6,032 nt of DNA from Thermoproteota archaeon (GTDB taxonomy: Archaea; Korarchaeota; Korarchaeia; B14-G2). The stretch is from assembly GCA_003661385.1 (NCBI GenBank), contig QMWA01000109.1, positions 1 to 6,032 of the forward strand, written 5' to 3'. The notes beneath the pieces are model-generated. The model worked only from the letters and a program-made list of their open reading frames with translations, did not search any database and was not told the DNA's origin. The position numbers and the translations under genes were made by a program. Positions 1 to 5,066 of this stretch are shown piece by piece (positions within the stretch are counted from its first letter, which is position 1; every line of letters starts with the position of its first letter).

Positions 1-55
1 AATACCACATGATGGAACCAGGAGAGCAGGAGGCAGAAGAGGCAGAAGAGTGTAA
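1..55 (+). CDS. rps11: 30S ribosomal protein S11 (uS11), C-terminal end only
   Basis: This is the 3' end of a gene cut by the window start. Read from position 2, the frame gives 17 residues, IPHDGTRRAGGRRGRRV, then TAA at 53-55. This Ile-Pro-His-Asp-Gly segment followed by an Arg/Gly-rich basic tail is how archaeal and eukaryotic-type S11 proteins end. S11 sits on the platform of the small subunit and contacts 16S rRNA near the mRNA exit. Its place just ahead of the rpoD region agrees with the archaeal S13-S4-S11-RpoD gene order. The stretch is short, so the call rests on the tail motif plus the neighbours. Only two bases separate its stop from the next start. Confidence 0.87.
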   Translation, partial: IPHDGTRRAGGRRGRRV

Positions 56-57
56 AC

Positions 58-1026
58 ATGGCTGCCCTAAGCGAGGTCACAAGGCAGAAGATAACAGTAA
101 GAGAACTAGAGCAGAGGAGAAGCTTACTCAGAAGGTATGATCCAATAAACCTCAGCCTACCTAACTGGGAAGGTCGGCGGATTAAAGACTATGTAATTGC
201 TGTCAGGGAGTTTGATGTGGATCAAGGCCCCTTAAGCACGTTAGTCGATGAGGTGCTGCAAATAGAGAGAGAAGCAGACGTGATAATAATCTACGTGCCT
301 GAGATAGTAGCCTATGACTTAGATGGCCTGGAAAAGAAGCTCAACTCACTTCTAGAAGATCCAAGTAAGGTGGAAATAGTAGAAGTAGTACATGAAGGCA
401 TACCCACTCCATCACAGGAGCCTTACAGGCCCACTGCTACAGCTAGCAAACGTAGCTCCCATCACATACAGTACAAGAGGATAGCCGAGCAGGCTACACC
501 AGCAGCTATAGGAGACAAGCCTCGAGAAGGAGCTCCCCCGCCAGTCTCCCGTGTGATAGCAGGCTTAAAGGAGAAGCCTAGTGAAGGCAAGCTGACCATC
601 ACAATAGACCAGCTTGCAACACTAATCCGCGGTATTCTATCAGAGACGATAAGAGAGGTTGTACGAGAAGTCCTAGATGAGAGAAAAAGATACGACTCCC
701 TTATCCTCTACCTCCTCCTAAACAGAGCAGAAAGCGACAGCTGGAGGCACGAGGTTCATAGCCTCTCAAGAGAGCTCAATAGGCTGCAACAAGAGCTAAA
801 ATCTATGCTGTCAGCTCAAGCACAGAGGCCTCTCCCACAGAGACCTATAGAGCATAGGTCAATGGCATCTGAGCATAGCGGTGAAGAGCACCTTATGGCC
901 ACAGAGCTAGTTCAGCCTGAGCCTGCCTCCCAGCATTCTGATGTCTTTGAGGATAACCCCTGGGCTGAGGTTCTTCTCAGCAAGAAGAAGGATGGTAGCC
1001 GTGAGAATCGAGAAGGTGGAGGTTAA
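58..1026 (+). CDS. Uncharacterised 322-residue protein between rps11 and rpoD, modular with coiled coil
   Basis: I do not recognise this protein. Residues 1-115 look like a folded alpha/beta domain (hydrophobic strands near 44-50, 73-81 and 105-111). Residues 116-178 are a Pro/Ser/Thr-rich linker. Residues 179-253 are helical: an amphipathic stretch (181-225) and then a clear heptad pattern with W229, V233, L236, L240, L243, L247 and M250 in a/d positions, so a coiled coil is likely. Residues 254-295 form a second Pro/Gln/His/Glu-rich linker. The tail has a short conserved-looking patch around DNPWAEVLLSKKK (299-311) and ends in charged and Gly residues. There is no cysteine, signal peptide or membrane segment, so it is probably cytosolic. 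ATG at 58 lies two bases after the S11 stop, without a strong ribosome binding site. The 3' end overlaps rpoD. The architecture suggests an adaptor or scaffold; translation or RNA polymerase association is only a guess from location. Confidence 0.8.
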   Translation: MAALSEVTRQKITVRELEQRRSLLRRYDPINLSLPNWEGRRIKDYVIAVREFDVDQGPLSTLVDEVLQIEREADVIIIYVPEIVAYDLDGLEKKLNSLLEDPSKVEIVEVVHEGIPTPSQEPYRPTATASKRSSHHIQYKRIAEQATPAAIGDKPREGAPPPVSRVIAGLKEKPSEGKLTITIDQLATLIRGILSETIREVVREVLDERKRYDSLILYLLLNRAESDSWRHEVHSLSRELNRLQQELKSMLSAQAQRPLPQRPIEHRSMASEHSGEEHLMATELVQPEPASQHSDVFEDNPWAEVLLSKKKDGSRENREGGG

Positions 1027-1819
1027 AGGCCTTGAGATGAAGTTTATACTCAAGGAGGCTTCTCCAGCTAAAGCCAATGCTCTCAGAAGGGCGATACTCA
1101 CAGATGTGCCCACACTAGCTATAGACGAGGTCATCTTCTTCGAAAACACCACATCTTTCTTTGATGAGTATATCGCCCACAGGCTAGGGCTTATTCCCCT
1201 TAAAGCAGACATAAGCTCCCTAAACCTGCCATCAGAGTGCGAGTGTGGTGGAGGAGGCTGCCCCAAATGCACTGTTGTCCTGAACTTAGATGAGAAAAGT
1301 GATGTAGACTACAGGGTGATATACTCAAGCTCACTAAAGTCAAGTGCACCTGATGTCCAACCTGTCTCACCTAAGATACCGATTGTGACGCTGATGAGAG
1401 GAGAACGCCTCAACCTACAGGCTGTAGCTCGTCTGGGAACTGGAAGAGATCATGCAAAGTGGCAGCCAGTCTCAACAGTCTCATACAAGTACATGCCAAT
1501 CGTCACAATCGACCAGGAGAAATGCGACTCATGTGGTATCTGCATACAGTACTGCCCGAAGCATGTGCTAGCTGAGGAAAATGGGAGAGTTGTAGTCAGG
1601 GATCTGGAAGAATGCTCTCTATGCAAGTCATGTGTGAGAAAGTGCCCAAGGTCGGCTATAGAAGTAGAAGGAGACCCAACATGCTTCATATTCAAGCTAG
1701 AGTCTGTAGGAGCTATGCCACCTAAGCAGATAGTCGAGATGGCCTTAAATGCCCTAGTAAAGAAGCTTGAAGAGCTTAAGAAGTATGCTAAGGGGATACT
1801 GGAGGCAGTAGTCATCTGA
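992..1819 (+). CDS. rpoD: DNA-directed RNA polymerase subunit D (Rpo3), two-cluster ferredoxin type
   Basis: This is the archaeal counterpart of the bacterial alpha N-terminal domain and eukaryotic Rpb3/AC40; it pairs with subunit L to start RNA polymerase assembly. The dimerisation domain begins near residue 5 and carries the typical ANALRRAILTDVPTLAIDEV segment (28-47) and HRLGLIPL (63-70). A CxC-x4-CxxC loop lies at C83, C85, C90 and C93. The ferredoxin-like insert has two complete CxxCxxCxxxC sets, C178/181/184/188 and C208/211/214/218, each followed by Pro, so two 4Fe-4S clusters are expected. The C-terminal helix closes the dimerisation fold. The length of 275 residues suits the family. 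The frame stays open to ATG 941, but family N-termini start just before the IEKVEVKG-like strand, so ATG 992 is preferred; GTG 1001 is also possible. The start lies 35 bases inside the upstream gene, implying coupled translation. Confidence 0.95.
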   Translation: MVAVRIEKVEVKGLEMKFILKEASPAKANALRRAILTDVPTLAIDEVIFFENTTSFFDEYIAHRLGLIPLKADISSLNLPSECECGGGGCPKCTVVLNLDEKSDVDYRVIYSSSLKSSAPDVQPVSPKIPIVTLMRGERLNLQAVARLGTGRDHAKWQPVSTVSYKYMPIVTIDQEKCDSCGICIQYCPKHVLAEENGRVVVRDLEECSLCKSCVRKCPRSAIEVEGDPTCFIFKLESVGAMPPKQIVEMALNALVKKLEELKKYAKGILEAVVI

Positions 1820-1896
1820 GAGCTTCTCACATACTCAGATACCCCTCATCCACCTTGTATACAGCAAACTACCTCTCTACCTGCATAGGCGATTAG

Positions 1897-1903
1897 TTTT
1901 TAT
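1897..1903 (+). promoter_or_regulatory. Putative TATA box for the tRNA-Leu gene
   Basis: TTTTTAT in the rpoD-tRNA gap, centred about 29 bases before the mature tRNA 5' end. That is the expected spacing for an archaeal TBP site with transcription starting a few bases ahead of the tRNA. It is the only AT-rich patch in a gap otherwise made of C-rich sequence. The same T run could also help end transcripts coming from rpoD. The call rests on composition and distance only. Confidence 0.5.
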
Positions 1904-1928
1904 TCCCCCCACCTACTACACTCTTAGT

Positions 1929-2025
1929 GCGGGGGTCGCCAAGCCTGGTCAACGGCGCAGGGATGAGGAGCCCCTTATGAACCCTGTCCCTTAGGGGTTC
2001 GTGGGTTCAAATCCCACCCCCCGCA
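1929..2025 (+). tRNA. tRNA-Leu (anticodon GAG) with a 12-base intron
   Basis: A class II tRNA folds cleanly. The acceptor stem is GCGGGGG (1929-1935) with CCCCCGC (2018-2024), and A2025 is the discriminator. The D stem is GCC/GGC (1938-1940, 1954-1956) with a GG-containing loop. The anticodon stem is CAGGG (1958-1962) with CCCTG (1982-1986). The long variable arm at 1987-2000 has a CCC/GGG stem. The T arm is GTGGG, TTCAAAT, CCCAC (2001-2017). The long variable arm with A73 points to leucine, not serine. The anticodon loop is 19 bases long, not 7; removing 1969-1980 leaves A, T, GAG, G, A, so the anticodon is GAG (1965-1967), reading CUC/CUU. A32 is unusual, because a pyrimidine is normal there. 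CCA is not encoded and must be added after transcription. Confidence 0.93.
1969..1980 (+). other. tRNA-Leu intron, canonical 37/38 position
   Basis: These twelve bases (AGCCCCTTATGA) interrupt the anticodon loop just 3' of position 37. The precursor can pair 1963-1968 (ATGAGG) with 1973-1978 (CCTTAT), leaving a four-base loop (1969-1972) on one side and a three-base bulge, GAA (1979-1981), on the other, above the anticodon stem. This is a bulge-helix-loop, a relaxed version of the archaeal bulge-helix-bulge splicing motif. Cutting in the loop after 1968 and in the bulge after 1980 restores a seven-base loop. The exact cut sites could shift by a base. Confidence 0.75.
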
Positions 2026-2043
2026 CTATAGAAGGCGTTCTCC

Positions 2044-2047
2044 GGTG
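2044..2047 (+). promoter_or_regulatory. Ribosome binding site of rpl18e
   Basis: GGTG, complementary to the CACC of the 16S rRNA 3' end, seven bases before ATG 2055. It supports that start over the GTG at 2001, which would fall inside the tRNA gene. Confidence 0.55.
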
Positions 2048-2054
2048 CGTCGCA

Positions 2055-2390
2055 ATGGTATCACACAGGTACTTGGCCAAGAAAAAGCTCAGAGCACTAA
2101 AGAATCACTCTAAACTCTGGAGAGTAGTGTACAGATACGTTAAGAGGCCCAGGAGGAAGATGGTTGAGGTGAATGTGAGGAAGCTAAACTATCTAACCAA
2201 GGAGGGAGACATAGCTGTGGTTCCTGGAGTAGTGCTAGGTGGAGGCGAAATAGACCATAAGATAACTGTGATCGCCGTATCCTTCACAAAGGGAAGCCTT
2301 AAAAAACTAGAAGAAGCCAGATGCAGGTGCGTGTATATATGGGAACTCGATGAGCCACCAAGAGGTCCAAACATCAAGCTGATCACATGA
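2055..2390 (+). CDS. rpl18e: 50S ribosomal protein L18e (eL18)
   Basis: Large-subunit protein found in archaea and eukaryotes that binds 23S rRNA. Recognisable landmarks are the basic RPRRKMVEVNVRKLNYLTKE segment (31-50), followed by GDIAVVPGVVLGGGEIDHKI (51-70), the family core with its PGxVLGxGxxxHK pattern, and then an alternating strand (71-77) and a helix. At 111 residues it is slightly shorter than most archaeal homologues, with a brief basic N-terminus. The frame is open further upstream to a GTG at 2001, but that lies inside the T arm of the tRNA gene, so it is not the start. ATG 2055 is chosen, helped by GGTG at 2044-2047 seven bases ahead. The gene begins only 29 bases after the tRNA-Leu 3' end and leads into rpl13 with a 10-base gap. 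Confidence 0.94.
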   Translation: MVSHRYLAKKKLRALKNHSKLWRVVYRYVKRPRRKMVEVNVRKLNYLTKEGDIAVVPGVVLGGGEIDHKITVIAVSFTKGSLKKLEEARCRCVYIWELDEPPRGPNIKLIT

Positions 2391-2400
2391 GGTTTAAGCC

Positions 2401-2853
2401 ATGCAGCTAGACAAAGACGTGATAGTAGTTGATGCATCAGGTCTAATACTTGGCAGAATGGCAAGCTTCGTAGCAAAGAGGCTTCTAGAAGGCTACAGGG
2501 TGTGGGTCGTAAACTGTGAGAAGGCTGTGATTTCTGGGAGGAAAAACGTGGTATTCGAAGACTACCTAGCTAGGCTCCACAGGAAAGACAGAGCATCCCC
2601 TCTTAAGGGCTCCTTTGCAACACGGAGGCCTGATAGGATAGTCTGGAGAGCAATAAGGGGTATGGTTCCAAGAGACCAACATAAGGGCAGAGAAGCACTA
2701 AGGAGGCTGAAAGTCTTCATAGGTACACCAAAGCACCTGGAGAACGTTGAGAAGGTCGATGAAAGCAAGCTTCCTAAGTCCAGTGCCAAAAGGTTAAGTG
2801 GGAAGTATGTCACAGTAGAGGAGGTAGCTAGACGCCTTGGGTGGAATCCATGA
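2401..2853 (+). CDS. rpl13: 50S ribosomal protein L13 (uL13)
   Basis: A universal large-subunit protein that binds 23S rRNA early in assembly. The 150 residues match the archaeal L13 length. The N-terminus has a VVDASGLILGRMASFVAKRL stretch (9-28), the family's nucleotide-fold-like start, followed by VVNCEKAVISG (36-46). The archaeal/eukaryotic signature RRPDRIVWRAIRGMVP (75-90) leads into the basic helix and FIGTPKHLE (106-114). A TGAGGT ribosome binding site (2388-2393) overlaps the rpl18e stop and sits seven bases before ATG 2401. The last codon overlaps the rps9 start as ATGA. Its position between L18e and S9 is the standard archaeal order. Confidence 0.97.
   Translation: MQLDKDVIVVDASGLILGRMASFVAKRLLEGYRVWVVNCEKAVISGRKNVVFEDYLARLHRKDRASPLKGSFATRRPDRIVWRAIRGMVPRDQHKGREALRRLKVFIGTPKHLENVEKVDESKLPKSSAKRLSGKYVTVEEVARRLGWNP
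2839..2844 (+). promoter_or_regulatory. Ribosome binding site of rps9, inside rpl13
   Basis: GGGTGG lies five bases before ATG 2850, within the last codons of rpl13. It fixes the rps9 start at ATG 2850; the in-frame GTG at 2841 falls inside the binding site itself and is unlikely to be used. Confidence 0.65.
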
Positions 2854-3287
2854 GCTTTGGAGCTGAGAAGAAGCCTTATGTCTTTGCTTCAGCCAAGAGG
2901 AAAACTGCTAGAGCTGCTGTAGTCATCAAGCCAGGTAGAGGAGAGCTCAGGATAAACGGCTTTCTTGTAAACGTCTACGCCCCAAACGAGTTCGTCAGAG
3001 CAAAAATACTAGAACCCCTAAAGATAGCTGAGCTTATCTTAGGCGAAAATTCCCTCCAGAACCTCGATATACATGTGACTGTAAAGGGTGGAGGCTTCAT
3101 GGCTCAAGCCGATGCAGCTAGAATGGCGATAGGGAGAGCCCTTGTAGAGTGGACTGGATCAGAGGAGCTTAAAGAAGCTTACGTCGAGTACGATCGCACG
3201 ATAATCGCTGGAGACCCAAGGCAGACTGAGCCAAAGAAGTTCGGAGGGAGGTCAGCTAGGGCAAGAGTGCAAAAGTCTTATAGGTAA
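2850..3287 (+). CDS. rps9: 30S ribosomal protein S9 (uS9)
   Basis: Small-subunit protein of the head, whose C-terminal tail reaches the P-site tRNA. The protein has 145 residues. The N-terminal ASAKRKTARAAVVIKPGRGE stretch (13-32) is the S9 signature for RNA contact, followed by the INGFLVNVY strand (35-43). The middle has DIHVTVKGGGFMAQADAARM (73-92), and the tail carries YDRTIIAGDPRQTEPKKFGG (114-133), ending in ARARVQKSYR with the expected terminal Lys-Ser-Tyr-Arg. The ATG overlaps the rpl13 stop in an ATGA junction, so translation is probably coupled. After the stop there is a 26-base gap to the aIF5A gene; rpoN, which commonly follows rps9 in archaea, is absent. Confidence 0.97.
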   Translation: MSFGAEKKPYVFASAKRKTARAAVVIKPGRGELRINGFLVNVYAPNEFVRAKILEPLKIAELILGENSLQNLDIHVTVKGGGFMAQADAARMAIGRALVEWTGSEELKEAYVEYDRTIIAGDPRQTEPKKFGGRSARARVQKSYR

Positions 3288-3302
3288 AGTCCCTCAGCAG
3301 AC

Positions 3303-3309
3303 AGGGGTG
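3303..3309 (+). promoter_or_regulatory. Ribosome binding site supporting the TTG start of aIF5A
   Basis: AGGGGTG, a strong match to the archaeal anti-Shine-Dalgarno sequence, ends four bases before TTG 3314. There is no in-frame ATG near the beginning of the gene, so this site is the main support for the non-ATG start. Confidence 0.65.
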
Positions 3310-3313
3310 CTAG

Positions 3314-3718
3314 TTGAGTACTACATACAAGACAGCTGGAGAGCTTAAGAAAGGCCACTACATAGTCATAGATGGGGAAGCCTGCCAGATAATATCAGTC
3401 GATAAGTCAAAGCCAGGAAAGCATGGTGCAGCAAAAGTTAGAATACAGGCAATAGGAGCATTTGACAAGAAGAGGAGAGAAGCCATACTCCCTGTCGACG
3501 CCAGAGTAGAGGTTCCAATTATAGACAAGAGATTAGCTCAAGTAACATATGTAGGCTCATCTGAAGTCCAGCTCATGGATCTAGAGACGTTCGAGACATT
3601 TGAAGCTGAGCTCCCAGAGGACCCAGATTTAAGAGAGAAATTAGCTGTAGGAGCTGAAGTAGAGTACTGGATTGCTTTGAACAAGAGGAAGATAATGGGG
3701 GTACGCTCCAAAGCATAG
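3314..3718 (+). CDS. eif5a: Translation factor aIF5A (hypusine-containing IF5A family)
   Basis: IF5A binds the ribosomal E site and helps peptide bond formation at difficult sequences such as proline runs. The 134-residue protein has the two expected domains: an N-terminal SH3-like barrel (about 1-70) and a C-terminal OB fold (about 71-134). The modification loop DKSKPGKHGAAK (30-41) contains K36, the lysine expected to be converted to deoxyhypusine or hypusine. The usual residue after Ser-Lys is Thr or Pro; here it is Pro. The start is TTG 3314, backed by the ribosome binding site at 3303-3309. The downstream SRP54 start follows almost directly, so the two are probably cotranscribed. No deoxyhypusine synthase gene is visible in the window. 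Confidence 0.97.
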   Translation: MSTTYKTAGELKKGHYIVIDGEACQIISVDKSKPGKHGAAKVRIQAIGAFDKKRREAILPVDARVEVPIIDKRLAQVTYVGSSEVQLMDLETFETFEAELPEDPDLREKLAVGAEVEYWIALNKRKIMGVRSKA

Positions 3719-3721
3719 GTG
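3718..3721 (+). promoter_or_regulatory. Ribosome binding site that decides the SRP54 start
   Basis: GGTG begins on the last base of the aIF5A stop codon and lies six bases before GTG 3728. The other candidate start, GTG 3719, is part of this site and has no binding site of its own at a workable distance. The site therefore favours GTG 3728. Confidence 0.5.
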
Positions 3722-3727
3722 CCTACA

Positions 3728-5065
3728 GTGAGCCTACGCCAGCTAGGGAAGTCGATATCTGATGCTGTAAGGAAATTCCTCAGAGTACCAACTGCAGATG
3801 AGCGAGCTGTAAACACTCTCCTAAAGGAAATCCAGAGAGCTCTCATAAGGGCAGATGTGAACGCGAGGATAGTAGCAGACTTCACAAGAAAAGTAAGGGA
3901 AAGAAGCTTATCATCAGAGGTACCTCCAGGCTTTTCAAGAAAAGACATAGTCCTAAAGTCTGTCTACGATGGGTTAGTAGAGATACTCGGTGAAAAAAAG
4001 CCTACCCTACAGCTAGTCAAGGGCACTAACATAATGTTGTTCGTTGGCATAGAAGGCTCAGGGAAGACAACAACTGTAGCCAAGCTAGCTGTACTGCTGA
4101 AGAAAAGAGGGTACCTCGTAGCAGTGGTCTGTGCCGACGACCATAGGCCAGGTGCCTACCAGCAGCTCCTAGACCTGCTATCAGAGTTTGAGATCCCAGT
4201 ATACTGGGAGAGAGGTGTTAAAGCTCCAGAACTTGCGGAACGTGGCGTCAAGAAGTTTAAAGAAGAAGGCTATAAGATAATCCTGGTAGATACAGCAGGA
4301 AGACACAAGAATGAGCAGGAGCTGATAGAAGAGATGCGAGTGATCTCAGATAGGATAAAGCCAACCCACACTTTTTTAGTAGTAGATGCCGCAATAGGGC
4401 AGTTCGCCTATCAGCAGGCAAAAGCCTTCCATGAAGCTGCTCCAATAGGAGGAGTAATTATAACCAAGCTAGATGGCACAGCAAAGGGAGGTGGAGCCCT
4501 ATCAGCAGTGGTGGCGACCGGAGCGCCAATATACTTCGTCTGCACTGGTGAAAAGCTAGGTGAAATAGAACCATTCGATCCAAATGGGTTTGTATCTAGG
4601 CTTCTAGGGATGGGAGACCTCAGAGCTCTATCTGAGAAACTGCATGAAGCATACCTGGAGATGAAAAGACTTAAGGAAGCAGAACTCATGCCAGAGAAGT
4701 TCAATCTGCTAGCATTTAGGATACAGCTACAGCAAGCGAGGAAGCTAGGTCCACTAACCAAGCTACTGGATCTCCTTCCAGGAGGCTTAAGCCTCAACCT
4801 ACCACCTGAAGTCGCTCAAGAGGCTTCTAAGAAGATCGATAAGTGGCTGGTCATAATGAACTCAATGACGAGAGAAGAGCTTGAGAACCCGAAGATAATA
4901 AACAGGTCTAGGATAAACAGGATAGCTAAGGGTGCAGGAGTATACCCAGAAGATGTGAGAGAGCTGTTATCAAACTACAAGAGAGCAAAAAGGATGATGA
5001 AGGCTTTCAAATCAGATAGAGCTGCTAAGCGGATGCTAGAAAAGCTTACAAAGTCAGTGCTATAG
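3728..5065 (+). CDS. srp54: Signal recognition particle GTPase SRP54 (Ffh family)
   Basis: SRP54 binds signal sequences on nascent chains and, with 7S RNA and the receptor FtsY, delivers ribosomes to the membrane. The protein has 445 residues, or 448 from GTG 3719. The N domain (1-95) includes the ALIRADVNARIV helix (38-49). The GTPase domain has G1 GIEGSGKTTT (107-116), a G2 region DDHRPGAYQQL (137-147), G3 DTAGR (188-192), G4 TKLDGTAKGGG (246-256) and G5 TGE (273-275), ending in GMGDL (294-298). The M domain (about 299-445) has the RNA-binding helix around SRINRIAKGAG (394-404). Two oddities: the usual Thr after the first Asp of G2 is Asp, and the finger-loop part of the M domain (340-360) has Leu where many homologues have Met. 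The gene sits between aIF5A and pus10, with one base between its stop and the pus10 ATG. Confidence 0.97.
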   Translation: MSLRQLGKSISDAVRKFLRVPTADERAVNTLLKEIQRALIRADVNARIVADFTRKVRERSLSSEVPPGFSRKDIVLKSVYDGLVEILGEKKPTLQLVKGTNIMLFVGIEGSGKTTTVAKLAVLLKKRGYLVAVVCADDHRPGAYQQLLDLLSEFEIPVYWERGVKAPELAERGVKKFKEEGYKIILVDTAGRHKNEQELIEEMRVISDRIKPTHTFLVVDAAIGQFAYQQAKAFHEAAPIGGVIITKLDGTAKGGGALSAVVATGAPIYFVCTGEKLGEIEPFDPNGFVSRLLGMGDLRALSEKLHEAYLEMKRLKEAELMPEKFNLLAFRIQLQQARKLGPLTKLLDLLPGGLSLNLPPEVAQEASKKIDKWLVIMNSMTREELENPKIINRSRINRIAKGAGVYPEDVRELLSNYKRAKRMMKAFKSDRAAKRMLEKLTKSVL

Positions 5066-5066
5066 G

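Noticed and set aside
30-49. Tandem repeat of AGGCAGAAG at the start of the window
   Set aside because: It is explained by codons for the Gly-Gly-Arg-Arg-Gly-Arg-Arg tail of S11.
907-1272. Open frames on the minus strand across the window, such as 907-1272, 1450-1830, 4411-4797 and 5060-5506
   Set aside because: Each lies opposite a well-supported conserved gene, has low-complexity Ser/Leu-rich translation typical of antisense frames, and shows no recognisable motif or ribosome binding site.
1817-1829. Small hairpin TGAGA-GCT-TCTCA at the rpoD stop codon as a terminator
   Set aside because: The stem is only five base pairs, contains the stop codon, and is not followed by a T run; archaeal termination relies mainly on T-rich stretches.
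1963-1981. Alternative reading of the tRNA with anticodon ATG or TAT from the TTATGAA stretch
   Set aside because: A histidine or isoleucine identity does not fit the long variable arm and A73, while GAG gives a normal leucine tRNA with a canonical intron position.
2001-2054. Extended rpl18e start at GTG 2001
   Set aside because: The added 18 codons fall in the T arm and acceptor stem of tRNA-Leu, and L18e homology begins after ATG 2055.
3277-3282. CTTATA at the end of rps9 as a separate promoter for aIF5A
   Set aside because: It would place the transcript start at about 3305, inside the aIF5A ribosome binding site, and it overlaps the conserved S9 tail codons. It is too weak to call without transcript data.
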